In this document: positions 35,155-46,090 of the stretch, one piece after another
Numbering within the stretch: the first letter of the stretch is position 1
How the letters are laid out: each line of letters starts with the position of its first letter
NCBI RefSeq assembly: GCF_963678635.1
Contig: NW_026970992.1
Span: 64,001-124,000, forward strand
Reading direction: 5' to 3'
Origin: Symsagittifera roscoffensis
Lineage: Eukaryota; Xenacoelomorpha; Acoela; Convolutidae
DNA length: 60,000 bases
Notes under the pieces: model-generated
The model's database searches: none
Seen by the model: the letters and a program-made list of their open reading frames with translations, nothing else
Told to the model about the DNA's origin: nothing
Translations under genes and position numbers: made by a program

Positions 35155-35345
35155 CAGTGGCAGATTTAGGGGGGGGGCGGACGCCTTTTCTTCTCAGGGA
35201 TTCGACCCCCTCACCAACCAAAGGGTCCCCCCTATGGTATTATTTTATGAAAACCATTTTCGACCATCCAACTCTTAAATTTTTCTTTGACACCAATATA
35301 TACTATTTTTGAAGAGAATTTTAAGTCAAAACTTTTCAAAAAGTG
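35155..35345. mobile_element. truncated hAT-like MITE
   Basis: It starts CAGTGGCAGATTTAGGGGGG and follows the family through the 'ttcgaccccct', 'aaagggtccccc' and 'aatatatacta' blocks, then fades near 35345. No second terminus or target duplication is visible. Confidence 0.65.
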
Positions 35346-35539
35346 TCCAAAAACGGTGTTCAATTGGAAACTGAAAACGAGTTGTTTATATCGAACTGCG
35401 TAGACACTAAGCGGAGTTTTGGGGCGTTTTTGTCCTTTCTTTGATGTATTTTTATTTAACTTGTGATTTTTTTTTGAAATGATATTGTGGTTTAAAGATT
35501 ACCAATATGGTCAACTTATAGAATAACTAACGCGCGACA

Positions 35540-35835
35540 TATTTTGTTCGGTTTCCGCGTAAGTGGAGGTTTACTCCGTCTGAAAATTTGTTCCAAATTG
35601 ACTTGAAGCAAGCTACTTGATCTCTAAAAAACTTTGCTATATATGGTAAAAATATCAATTTGTACTTTACACATCATGCGGGGTATGGTTTAAAAAAATC
35701 AGCCAATGGTTAAAAAAAAATCAGTATTTTTTCCTTAATTTCACCGAGTTTCTTAAAAATAACACAGCTTATACAACTGAAAAGTTACTCGGAATAATCA
35801 AAGCTTCGCGCTAATACCAGCAGTCTTTTTATTTT
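35540..35835 (+). repeat. dispersed repeat, copy 2
   Basis: 'ttccgcgtaagtgg', 'ttccaaattgacttgaagcaagctac', then 'ggaataatcaaagcttcgc' and 'accagcagtctttt'. This is the same order as the minus-strand copy at 54930-55165. Confidence 0.5.
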
Positions 35836-36109
35836 TCAGTATTGGTCGATAACTAAGAAGATCTATTAAAATAAACATTGAAAGTGTTAACTGTTGAGGT
35901 AAAATGTACAGAACGCTCACGTAACTTCCATCATTTTTTGTTCCGACTTTTGAAGAAAATGAGGAATATATATGCTCGGGTTGGTGCTTTTTGTTCAGAC
36001 AATATAAGAAGAAAACTCTCGTCCCTCGGTGGAATGATGTCTTGATCTAGAGTGGCGCAGCCCGATGTGCACACCATTATATTAACCTGCTACATTTCTG
36101 TCTAAACTG

Positions 36110-36225
36110 CTCGATTTCTTATTTACACATGGCGAAATCTGCCGCACTACAAAACTGTTTGAAATTGAGTTAAGGCAGCTTATTGACTCTATTAATTGGT
36201 TTTATACGAGCAGTCTTGTTGAAAA
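36110..36225 (+). repeat. dispersed repeat, short copy 3
   Basis: 'ttgaaattgagttaaggcagc' followed closely by 'ttttatacgagcagtcttgtt'. The middle part present in other copies is missing. Confidence 0.5.
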
Positions 36226-36959
36226 GTTTGCCTATATTGTAGACTCCTTGAAGTTCACTTATGCTTCTGAATTATCCCGTTATCAAGACGTTTGAAAATG
36301 TCCAAGTTTTTTGAGATATTTTGGTCAAAACGAAACGTCTCGAAAGTCATCAATTTTTTTCTCATCAGGAAAACTTTGTTTTTGGTTTCAGAATTATTAA
36401 TGACATTTTTTGAAACAGTTTTTTGTAGAACGAAAACTGTTGACAGCTTGAATAAATTTTTGATTCCAAATACCATAAAGTTATTTACCTGAAACATGAA
36501 AAAAAAAAATTTCTCGAGAAAAGATGGAAAAAAAACAAAATTGGCCAACTAGACACGATTGGCAGATGTCTTACTTGATAGAAATTAAACTTCTGTAATG
36601 ATCAACAACAATTTGAGTTTCAATTTTTTAAACCTAACAAACTTGTTTGAAAATTCACTGGACAACTCAATTCGACCACATTCCCCCTCTAAGAAATTTT
36701 TATACACAGTGTGTTATTTCAATTTCACAAAAAAAAGAAGTTTCAAAAATTTGAAAAATCGGTTTGTTGACTGACCTCTTTGCTTTCCTGCACGGTATTG
36801 GTGATGGTGTGGATCACAAAGAATTTGGAAGATTGTCTGTATTTTGTCTTTCACTGACAATCTGACAATTGACTGCACTGACAAAATGCAAAACGGACAG
36901 TCAACTGCTGCATCTTGGCCGATTACTTTTTTCCCTTGCTTTTATGCGTTTTGCTGATA

Positions 36960-37255
36960 TCGGAGAACCACGTTGTGTCTGATTGCCGAAAATGGAGGTT
37001 TTTACTTCTTGATGCTCATCAACTATGTGTACAGCTACATCTTCTTCTCTTGTAGCTGTTCAAGTCTTGTCAATGGCCTCGCCATGTGCTCCGAGTCTGA
37101 TTCTTCTTTCAACAGTGAGACCAGTGATGCGTATGGTCTCGGCAACTTGTGCACAGATCTATTTGGTTTGCTCCAGCTGCACTGGTGTAGAGGCTTCCTC
37201 GAAGTGATTGTTGAGGCGTTTGAAACTATATCTGATAGTTTGACTGACTTGATTT
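36960..37255 (-). pseudogene. decayed coding segment, unknown family
   Basis: Read on the minus strand this gives a coherent frame with two stops, containing EEASTPVQLEQTK, ICAQVAETIRITGLTVERR and DVAVHIVDEHQEVKTSIFG. Composition is GC-richer and more protein-like than the flanks. It is the downstream end of a run of minus-strand fragments up to 40.67 kb. The family is not recognised; a retroelement gag or an old cellular gene are both possible. Confidence 0.35.
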
Positions 37256-37402
37256 TTTAAAGAATTAAGTGATGACTTTTTAAATCATTTTCCTTGTATT
37301 TGTGATATAAGGGTTGTTAGCAATGCTGTCACGAGACCCGTTAAAACTTTGAAAACGTTGACCACCACGTTTTCCGGATAATTTAATAAATCGGTCTGAA
37401 GA

Positions 37403-37784
37403 TTACTGGTCTTCGGCTTCTGAACTGTCACCTCTTGCTCTTATCTGAGTCGCAGTGTCCCTTGATTCAGAGAATTTCTTAGGCTCATTGCAAGTAAATA
37501 AATCTTTTTCGTTATGTTTCGTTAGTGAGTGCCTCTGGTCATTTTTTATGAGAGTTAGGTGTTTTTTGAGCAATCTCCTTTCGTATTCCAACTTCGCTAG
37601 ACTCCGAATCTTTCTTTGACCGCTTGAATTTCGATGAAACGTCTCTTCTCGCCATTTCTTGCTTGAACATCTTTAATTTGGCTTTTGAGTCTGCTAATTC
37701 TTTCTTTCTATCTGGCTTCAGCATAAACTTTTTCTCACTATCTGATTTCATGGGACTAAAATTTTTATGGTAAGTCTTGAACAT
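37403..37784 (-). pseudogene. Lys/Glu-rich charged coding fragments, unknown
   Basis: Two overlapping minus-strand frames (37539-37784 and 37403-37591) are rich in Lys, Ser and Glu, for example ELADSKAKLKMFKQEMARRD, suggesting a coiled coil or disordered region. They are linked by a one-base frame change. They belong to the same decayed block as the neighbours on both sides. Confidence 0.35.
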
Positions 37785-38307
37785 TTCGGCGAAGTGAGTT
37801 CAAACGGAATTAAAAATTCAAATCAATAACTGCGTGGCGGGCTATACAATTATCTTTTCAGAAAAATTGGATCGTCGAATGATTTTTGTAGAAAGTTGGA
37901 TCCAACGGCATAGTACCTAATTTGATTTTTTTTGTCTGAAATCTTTTTTCAACATGTCCAAAACTACGTTGATCTTCTACTGGTGAAAAAATGTGATTGA
38001 CCCTTTCAATTCGCAAAATTTGACTGTGTGAGCTTTTTTAAATCCCAAGTACTGATCGATTCTCCTTTCACTAAAATATTTGTTTCGATTTTACAACTAT
38101 TTAAAAGCGAATGTTTTTTCTTTCCCTTAATTTTTTATTATCAGGGCTGATGTTTATTTCAATCGAATAGGTCTGATGCAACTGAAGTAAATTTTTCCGC
38201 CTTGAATCGATAAGTATTCGCGCAAATTATATTTGAATTTCTTCATTCGGTCCGGATATACCTGGCAGTTGTTGTGAACAGTTGAATTTTTTGGCGTTGA
38301 AAAGTTT

Positions 38308-38805
38308 TCAGGCTCCTACCTTACACGGAACTTGATCTACAAGGCTGGCAGACATCTTTGATTTCTCTGTGCTATTTCGGTCGCCAGAGATTTTGCGCAG
38401 CATCCACGATTGCTTCTTGTGCAGGATTAGACTTGTGAAGTCGGCCCACGACAGCCTTCTCGACCAAGTTGGGAAAGCTACCCAATTGTCTATAATGATG
38501 CAGTTTTTGATTACTGCTGCGCCATCTGAGAAGCCTGTCATATAAACACTCTCTCTCTCAAAAAGCCATCCCTTTCCCAAAGTGTGTTTTCTCAGCTGGC
38601 CGAGTTGGCTGTTTTCTGTGGTCAATGCCCCTAGTATTAATGCATCTAAGATCTTGTAAATTTCAATTTCAATTTTCTTCTTTTCTGCTGAAAAGATCAG
38701 TGTTCTGATGACACAGCTTTTCTGAATTTCTCCACGAAATTGCTGGTTCCATGCAGTATCTTTACGATTGTTCGCTCGGAAATAAGTAGTATTCTGGCAT
38801 TGCTA
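38308..38805 (-). pseudogene. decayed coding segment, unknown family
   Basis: The clearest piece of the 37-40.7 kb block. The minus-strand frame continues upstream of its first start to about 38750, with KKIEIEIYKILDALILGALT, GKGWLFERESVYMTGFSDG and IIIDNWVAFPTWSRRLSW; a further shift near 38755 leads to ARILLISERTIVKIL. About 150 residues are uninterrupted. No motif of RT, integrase, protease or capsid is recognised. Confidence 0.4.
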
Positions 38806-39298
38806 GTCTTCTTTTTGTTCACTATGCTATCACCATTTTTGTCTTTGGTCTTCAGTTTCAACTGGTGGCTTCGTTTCTGTTCTTTTTCTTCTATTTATTG
38901 GTCTTTGCATTTGATTAAATGCTGAAAAGTTAAATTGTTTCAGATAATTGTTCTGAATGGAAAAACTGGCCATACACAATAAAATGGAGAATATGCTGAA
39001 AACACTCATTTTCGACTAGATAACACTTGGGCATTTCGCTTGCTCTTGGCTTGGTGAGTTGAAAATTTGCATAAACTGCTCTGATTGGTAAAAAAAAAGT
39101 GTGACTCGTAAAATTCCGAAATGTAGAGACAAAGTGCAATTTGGCCTAATTTGATATACTTCGCTAAGATAAAAACAGATTAATTATGCCCCTCTTGCGC
39201 ATGTAGGTAAATTTGCACTTCTGATTGGACGGTGCTTTTACCATCGAATTTGTAAAAAGTTTGATAAAATAGCGGTAAGCTTTAGCCATATTGTTTAG

Positions 39299-39601
39299 TT
39301 AATAAGTCTGCTCAGTTTCTCTTCGCTCTTTTGTGATGCTCAAGCATGTAGCGCTAATTTTTTTGCTGAGAATCGCGTAGTTAACAATTTTTGAGGGTTC
39401 GGTTTGATTGAAATTGCCTGAAGGTTTATTTGTTCTAAGCTCCTCACGATCCACCGATTTCTTTGTTGAGGTATCAATCGCTTTGCATACCTGGTATGCC
39501 GGTAACCAATTACCTAAAACAGTTTCCTGCTCTATGGCTGCTCTCTGGTGACCTGAGTCCGATTTGAATATGTTTTGTATTGGTGCGTCGTAATGGCACA
39601 A
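39299..39601 (-). pseudogene. decayed coding segment, unknown family
   Basis: A 100-residue minus-strand frame, polar and Lys/Glu/Thr-rich (SGHQRAAIEQETVLGNWLPA...). There is no recognised domain. It is aligned in strand and spacing with the neighbouring fragments. Confidence 0.35.
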
Positions 39602-39778
39602 AATAAGTTTTTTTACGACTAGTGTCAGGATATTTGGAAAGGCGTTATTTTTCTTCGCTCAGCATGAACTTGTCTCTAGTACTAGCTTTTGTTGCAGTTC
39701 GTATTAGTTCTGTTTACATTTGTAGTTTTAATTTCCGTCTCTAATTAGTAGTTTGAAGTTTGCGTAATAATACAACAT

Positions 39779-39862
39779 TTTTCGTTGTGGTAAAACAACA
39801 GTTTTCCGCTGACGATTCATTTTTCATTGTGGTAAAACAACAGTTTTCCGCTGACGATTCAT
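39779..39862. repeat. two-copy 42-bp tandem repeat
   Basis: 'ttttc(g/a)ttgtggtaaaacaac agttttccgctgacgattca' occurs twice in a row with a single base difference. Confidence 0.9.
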
Positions 39863-40670
39863 TTCAGGTTGTGTTCTGATGTGAACCTTTCATGGTTTAG
39901 CTTGATTGTTGGATTAATGATCCGATTGGAAGAAACTTTGATTTGAGGCCTATCTCTAGTGATACGTTGATCCGGCTTTGCGCGTTGTTTTGGTTTGGAC
40001 GGAAATCCGCTTCTTCCGTTATCCGCAACTGTTTGTAAGAATTGACGAAACATCCTGAGCTGCTCGCTGTTGATGGGTTCTACTTTTGGAGCGTTCTAAC
40101 ATTTACCTACAGCTTGTCATGTAGAAGAGGTAATTTTAGTGTGTCATCTACTGTGCTCTTAGTTCTGATGCAGAGCTCTCTATGAATCTCGGAGAAATGC
40201 GTCTTTGCGATAAAAGAGTCGCGAATAACTTCCACTTCAAAGGTATGTGTTCATTCACATTTAATATCTTGTCCTATTAGACGAGGATTAATTGATTTGA
40301 GGCCTTCTTTGTCCTTATACGATAAGTTCAAGAATTGTATTATTTCAATAAAATACGTTTTCTCAAATTTATAAGTTTTTCGCAAGCCTTGTGAAAAACG
40401 TTCAAATTGACTGAATTAAGGTTTACGAATGCGTATTGGTGAGGAGTTTTTTTTCCGTTTCCTACTGCAAAGACCAGATGTGACGTTTTCGAGTGTCTGC
40501 TTTATGAACTAAACTTTCGGACGAATTTTGGGTTCCTTCTTTTGCTCTTTTCGTTGTGTTATCTGTATAGCAGCGCCATTTCTTGCCGTTGTATTATCCG
40601 TTTTGTTTGTAGATTCTGACGTTCGAAAAGTTTCTGTGTTAGGCAGCTGATCGTCGAGTACCAGTTATGG
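39859..40670 (-). pseudogene. basic, disordered coding fragments, unknown
   Basis: Minus-strand frames with FRQFLQTVADNGRSGFPSKP, RAKPDQRITRDRPQIKV (39859-40060) and, at about 40510-40670, DNTTARNGAAIQITQRKEQK. The Arg/Lys/Pro-rich composition is like the basic region of a nucleocapsid. The BEL-1 3' LTR lies immediately upstream (40690) and may have interrupted this gene. Confidence 0.35.
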
Positions 40671-41481
40671 GTCTAATAGAAAAATATTGTTACAGTTTTT
40701 AATTGGAGATTGGCGACACCGGGAAAATTTCGGGTGTCGAGAAAAACACAGCTCCACTTCGACCAAACGTCAACAATCAGGACAACTTGCCAGTTGGCGT
40801 AGCAATCGACAGTCTAGATACCGGCCTCCATTGCACTCGACATCTGTGTGAATGCCTCTGTCCTATTGCACTCGGGTCCTGGGGTGCTGAATTCTTGATC
40901 AATCTCTTCCTCCCAAATTTCCTACCAAAATTGAATATTCACTCATTGGATAACTGTCCGATAATGAATAACTGTCCGTGTCGGGTAAACTGTCCGAGAA
41001 ACCCTCGTTTTCGGTAAACTGTCGTACCGACCGACTTCGTGTCTTCGTCGGTCCATGTTAATAGACCAACTGACATTTCTGTTCCCTAGCTGCCAAAGTC
41101 AACCGTAGGAAAAAAGGGGCAAAGATTGATAATTCGGGTGGTAGAAATCGAAAATGTCCCCTGTGGGGCGCCAAAATGTGCTCGCTCTAATCTCCAAAAC
41201 TGATCCAAATTCGTTAAGTTAATAAGAGATATTTCTCGGCAAATAACTCGGTCAGTAAATTAATTTCGGCACTTTTCTATTGATCAGAACATCATATAAC
41301 ATTTTTATCATCTGCCTGTTTTTGGTACAAATCGGCGCAAGCTAGCCACAAGAACCGGTCGGTAATGTCCTTGAGACAAATTGCTCTTTTTGGCGGTCAG
41401 TCTTAATCAAGGCTGAACCGAATTAGAACCAAAAAACAGTTAAAATAGGATATAACCCCTGTTTTTAGTATATTAATACAT

Positions 41482-41565
41482 GGGCAGGTGGGGGACTCGA
41501 ACCTACGTCAACTGTTATGTCACACATATAATCGGCGTTAGCTTAGGCCACTCGGCCAACTGTGC
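41482..41565 (-). ncRNA. tRNA-like block with A and B boxes inside the LTR
   Basis: In element sense it reads TTGGCCGAGTGGCCTAAG (A box consensus TRGCNNAGTGG, perfect) and GTAGGTTCGAGTCCC (B box GGTTCGANTCC, perfect), about 50 nt apart as in class II (Leu/Ser) tRNAs. The acceptor ends do not pair, so it is tRNA-derived rather than a working tRNA gene. It sits just downstream of the duplicated TATA boxes, probably at the start of the element transcript. The second LTR has the same block at 50693-50776. Confidence 0.65.
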
Positions 41566-41610
41566 TTGTTTTATATGCATCTATACTCTTGTTTTATATG
41601 CATCTATACT
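41565..41610 (-). promoter_or_regulatory. duplicated TATA-like boxes in the BEL-1 LTR
   Basis: A 23-bp unit containing GCATATAAAACAAG (minus strand) occurs twice head to tail, at 41588-41610 and 41565-41587. Each holds TATAAAA close to the LTR start. The second LTR has the same duplication at 50776-50821. Confidence 0.6.
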
Positions 41611-41629
41611 CTACATTTGCATTGCAACA

Positions 41630-41640
41630 TCCTCCCCCCT
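41630..41640 (-). promoter_or_regulatory. polypurine tract of BEL-1
   Basis: AGGGGGGAGGA on the minus strand directly abuts the LTR start TGTTGC. This is where plus-strand DNA synthesis is primed in LTR elements. It is repeated at 50841-50851. Confidence 0.8.
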
Positions 41641-42955
41641 GAAGAAGGAAGAACCGGAGCGAGCTTAACGGTCGGCCGCGTGACTTCACTGGTTGCGGTC
41701 CTGACAAGGGCGGATCGGGCGCAACCGTCCTGTCCGTAGTTTAGCTTGACGATTCGGGCCAGAGGGTAGTACCCACGTGAACTGTTTGGCTCAATCACCC
41801 ACACGAGGTCGCCTGTTTTAAGTGTGAAATCAGAATGAGTGTGCCACTTGACGCTTTTATTCAGCGAGGGAACATATTCTCGAAGCCAACGAGACCAAAT
41901 CGCGTTAGCATATGACTGCGCTCGCACGTACTTTTTGTTGTGATCGAAGTGCTCCCCGGGTAAAAGCGAAGGAAAGCTTGTGGCATGTTGTCCAAGCAAA
42001 AAATGGTTTGGGGTTAACGCTTCTAACTCACGTGAGTCAGTACTAACGGGAGTGATTGGCCTCGAATTCATAGCCTGCTCAACTAAGCAGAGTGTTGTTC
42101 CTAACACCTCTTCAGTGACTCGCCTACTGCCTAGGATATTGTACAGCACGCGCTTCTCGCTTCGGACGAGGCGTTCCCAGGAGCCGCCATGATGGGGTGC
42201 GCTTGGCGGGTTAAATTTCCAAGTAACACCTTTGTGTGCAAAAATGGTCGGAGCCATGCCATTCCAGCTCTTGATGCAGGCAAGTAATTCCTTTTCCGCA
42301 CCAACGAAGTTCGTGCCGTTATCCGACCAGATTGTGCTTGGCGTACCACGACGCGCAATGAACCGTTCAATGCCCATGACACAAGAACTGGTGTCCAGAG
42401 ATGGTACAATCTCAAGGTGTACAGCCCTGGTGGTGAGGCAAGTAAAAAGAAATCCCCATCTTTTTTCAGTGCTTCTGCGAACCGGAACGTAAAGCGGTCC
42501 AAAGTAATCCACACCCGTATGATTGAAGGGTTGTTGCTTGTATCCGAGACGTTCGACAGGTAAATCGGACATAATTGGCTGGATGGTGCTTGCTTTGCGT
42601 TTACGGCATATTACAAATTGATTTTCGATAGACCGAAGTAGTCGACGCAACCCAAGTATTGCATATTTTATATTTAAAACGGAGCGCATGTAATCTAAAC
42701 CTTGATGAAAATGCTTGTGGTGGAGGCTGCGGGCCAACAAACGAATTAGGGTATGTCGGGCGTCGAGTATTATTGGATGCTTTGTATCAAACTCGGTATT
42801 CACTAAGCGCACAATCCGTCCGGTGGAACGAATGATACCAGCGGGACCGATAAATGGCGAGTATGTGGCAATTTTAATACTATTCTTAATAGGTTTGCAA
42901 GCGGTGAGTGTTTTTAACTCAACGGGGAAGGATTCCATCTGAGCAAGATGAATCA
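41641..42955 (-). pseudogene. BEL-1 integrase with C-terminal DUF5641 domain
   Basis: The frame starts at or above ATG 42938. The zinc-binding N-terminal part has LHHKHFHQG and FVICRKRKA (HHCC-like). The core has HTGVDYFGPL (first D), FTCLTTRAVHLE, WSDNGTNF (second D) and HHGGSWERLVR with the catalytic E. The C-terminal part has KTGDLVWVIEPN and YYPLARIVKLNYG, the DUF5641 chromatin-interaction-like domain of BEL integrases. About 440 residues are intact; the break is at the junction with RNase H near 42955. Product role: inserting cDNA into chromosomes. Confidence 0.88.
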
Positions 42956-43265
42956 GTTTGCTTTCTGCAATATCAAGTTCAGTGGGGTCGGTGATTTACC
43001 ACGAAAATGCTTATGTGAAGGCAACATCCTCAACATAAAAGCGACTACTCGTTTAAATCTTGTAAAGGAACTGAACCTTTCCCAATTGAACCCGTGTTCG
43101 GGATGTTTGATGGATGTGAAATCGGTGACGAAGGAAGATGATGTCTCCAAGCAATTATCAACATCACAAGAAGGACCCTTCAAACGAATTTTATTGATTA
43201 CACCTTCGTCGGGTATAAACGGCCAATCAGTAGTCCTGAGAATGCTCTGACCAATAACCAAGCTG
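42953..43265 (-). pseudogene. BEL-1 linker between RNase H and integrase
   Basis: An out-of-phase continuation of pol with TDWPFIPDE and FNWERFSSFTRFKRVVAF, the W-x-R-F-S-S-(W/F) linker motif seen before the integrase zinc domain in Pao pol. Frame shifts lie on both sides, near 43265 and 42955. Confidence 0.75.
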
Positions 43266-43831
43266 CTATCCTTGAGGGCTTCCGAAGAAATCCCCGCGTA
43301 CCGGTATCAGCTGGATTATCGCCGCTCAGAACATGGTGCCACTCATCAATAGTGGTCGATGCGAGCATTTCGCCGACACGATTAGCGACGAATACAGGTA
43401 ATTTTTCAGTGGATTTTAGCCACTGCAAAACTGTTGTACTATCTGTCCACATGTAGACATGATTAATAGAGACGGTAAGAGCGGCCAGTATATCATCTTT
43501 TACTCGTGTGGCGAGCAGAGCAGCTTGAAGCTCTAGCTTCGGTATAGATAGCGCTTTCATGGGCGCAACGCGAGCTTTACCAAAAATGAAGGATATTTGA
43601 GTTTTGTGCGAGCTCGAGAGTCGCGCACGCAAAAATCCAACCGCACAGAAAACGTCCTGCGAGCTATCACCGAACATGTGGAGCTCAATTTGATCAACAG
43701 GCTCTGTGAAGTAACAAGGGGGAATAGTCAATTGCCCTAAGAGAGGGAGACCGGAGTGCCACTCGATAAACTTATCTCTTATGTCTTCTGGCAGTTCGTC
43801 GTCCCAACTTTGACCACTAATTTTCCAATAA
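43198..43831 (-). pseudogene. BEL-1 RNase H
   Basis: It contains MFGDSSQDVFCAV (first D), PKLELQAALLATR (E) and VYMWTDSTTVLQWL (D), then HHVLSGDNPADTGTRG, the same architecture as BEL-2 RNase H. A further stretch upstream (PCYFTEPVDQIELH) is in frame. Frame breaks near 43825 and 43265 separate it from RT and linker. Confidence 0.82.
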
Positions 43832-45891
43832 TCTAAGTAAACGACGGGCCCTAACTGTGTATGGAGCTACTAACCCAACAGGGTAAAACACAGAAGAGAC
43901 GAAACTCAAGTCGGTTCGTTGAGTTATTGCTTTATCGAGAGGACGATCCACGCCTCTGCTAACAACCAATGTGTCTTTCACATGGTCCCACTTAAGACCT
44001 AAGATGTGTGATGACTGTTCGGCACCGTTACATATTTCCTTGATGGGTGAAGACGAGGTTTCGGATTCCTCGGGGTTCATTGCTGAAGTGATTTCATCAG
44101 CATTACTGACAAATTTAGTCAAATTAAATCCTCCCAATTTTAGTAAGGAAGCCAAATCGCGACTAATTTTAATTGCATGGGTAACGTTCTCGAATGAATC
44201 CAAGTAATCGTCCATGTAAAATTTTTAATTTACGACTGAGGCGGCCTCAGGGTATGTGGACATATTATCAGTTGCTGTTTTTCGCAACACGAAATTGGCG
44301 CACGTAGGCAAATCCCGTGCGCCGAAAATATGGCGAGTGTACTGATGAACTACCACATCGGAAGTGGTATCCTCCCGCCACAAAAAATGGAGCGAGACTT
44401 GATCGCGGGCAAAGACTCCTACCTGGAGGAACATACCCTCTATATCCGCGGAGACGGCGTACTTGTGTTGACGGAATCGCAAAAGTACAAAAATTAATTT
44501 TTGGAGTAGGTCCGGACCCACCAATAAGGACTTATTTAAGGATGTGCCGTGAAACTTAGAATCCCCATTAAGGACTCGGCGCACCTTACCCGGCTTATTA
44601 GCATTTACGACGGGATGGTGCGGAAGATACCACTCGCGATCGGAACGCTTACGTGGATCATGCGGTTCGACGGTAACGACATAGCCTTTCCTAATGTCCT
44701 CTCTAATTGTTTCTGCGTATCTTTCGCGCAGCTTAGGGTCTTTACTTAACCTTCTCTCCAATGTTTTAAATTGGGCGAGTGACGAGTAATAGTTGTTTGG
44801 TAGACTGACGTTACTATCAATCCAAAGCATAGGCACAATGTATCTTTCGCCATTGTGAACGGTTTCAGAATTTAGGATGGATAAAGCATCTTTATCCGCG
44901 GCGGAACGGGCATCGACTTGTTTGAAAGCACCATACGATTCCAACTCGTACCAGGATTTTATCTGGTCGGTCAGAGAAGAATCTTCAACAACACACTTGA
45001 AACACGAAGAAGTAAAATTAACGGACGGCGGCAACGGACCACTTATGACCCAACCTATCGGTAGGCGAACGGAACACGGTGAGTTTTTATCATCTCCCAA
45101 GATGAACGCAATGGGTCTAACGGCGTGGTAGTAGTCTTGTCCGATAATAACTTCAACGTCCTCATAAGTATATTGAGTGGGCTTAATAGGTGCTAATTGC
45201 GGATATTTATTCTGCAAATCAGCAATATTGATTAATTCGGAACCAATCCGAATACTGTCTTTAACATATGCACAGAGAGAAAATACGAAATCACTATTAT
45301 TCGGCTCGGAGGAAACCGTAAACTTGACCCTCTGAGTCTCAACAACGGTGGTTGAATTGAAACCACTAATTGACAAGTTAACGGGCTCCCCTACTAAGCC
45401 GAAACGGTTTACGAGTGACGAAGACACCCAGGAGTGCGTCGATGCACTATCACAAAGAACCAACGTCAGGAGACTGGTTACATCCGAGGATACAACAAGT
45501 GTTGCAATTGGCAACAACCCTTTAGAAGATTCAATGTCATGTACATCACTAACAGCGGCATGGTTGGAAGTGTTTGTATTCTCCTTGGATTTGTTTGTTC
45601 CAATCTTATTCGAGACCTTTGAATTTTCCTTCCGAGGAAGTATTCTTTCGGCTCCATGGAGCAAGACATTATGTGTGCTATCACACTCTGGCTTCGGGCA
45701 CTTTTTCGCTCTAGAACATTGTCGGAAACTATGATTGCCATTGAGGCAAGCGAAGCAAAATTTCTGTTCAGCTACGTATTTTGCTCGCTGAGTAGCATTC
45801 TTTTCCCTAAAAACAGCACAATTCCACAATGCATGACTGCCCTTACACAAAACGCACGGCGGAAACTTAGACTTATCCTGAGTCTTACTAG
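43817..45891 (-). pseudogene. BEL-1 zinc knuckle, protease and reverse transcriptase
   Basis: One long frame from about 45890 to a TAA at 44225-44227. It has PPCVLCKGSHALWNC and CFACLNGNHSFRQC knuckles, then VLCDSASTHSWVSSSLV (protease active-site region, D-S-A in place of D-T/S-G), VIIGQDYY and GWVISGPL. RT follows with WYLPHHPVVN, SADIEGMFLQV and HIFGARDLP. The catalytic YMDDYLDS box (about 44200-44218) lies four codons after the in-frame TAA, and the thumb continues to 43817. A single substitution would explain the stop. Confidence 0.85.
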
Positions 45892-46090
45892 TTACCTATT
45901 GGCTGCAAAAACTTTGGTTGTTTTTGGTTTAACTGGTTCCTCGTTTTTTGCCTTAGAGTTGAGTAAACGTAATCTTTCATGCCCCTCGGCCTTTTCTTTC
46001 AACCAGTTGTTAAAGTCTAAGAGTGTTGGTCGCTGCCAATTATGTCTAACAGTATGCCTTGAGGTTAGGCGGAAGTTTACTAACATCTGG
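45892..46090 (-). pseudogene. BEL-1 gag C-terminal piece
   Basis: Minus-strand frame with NWQRPTLLDFNNWLKEKAEG, the usual DUF1759 tail before the zinc knuckles. Single-base frame changes separate it from gag near 46055 and from the knuckle frame near 45893. Confidence 0.7.

Larger units (their letters stand above)
40690..41629 (-). repeat. BEL-1 3' LTR (940 bp)
   Basis: On the minus strand it begins TGTTGCAATGC directly after the purine tract AGGGGGGAGGA (41630-41640) and ends ...AAACTGTAA at 40690, or ...TGTAACA at 40688. It matches 49901-50840 along the full 940 bp with about 15 differences. In its own sense it contains two TATA-like boxes, then a tRNA-like block. Confidence 0.9.

Noticed and set aside
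41482-41565. Functional tRNA gene
   Set aside because: A and B boxes are good, but the acceptor stem and T stem do not pair fully, and the block is inside an LTR.
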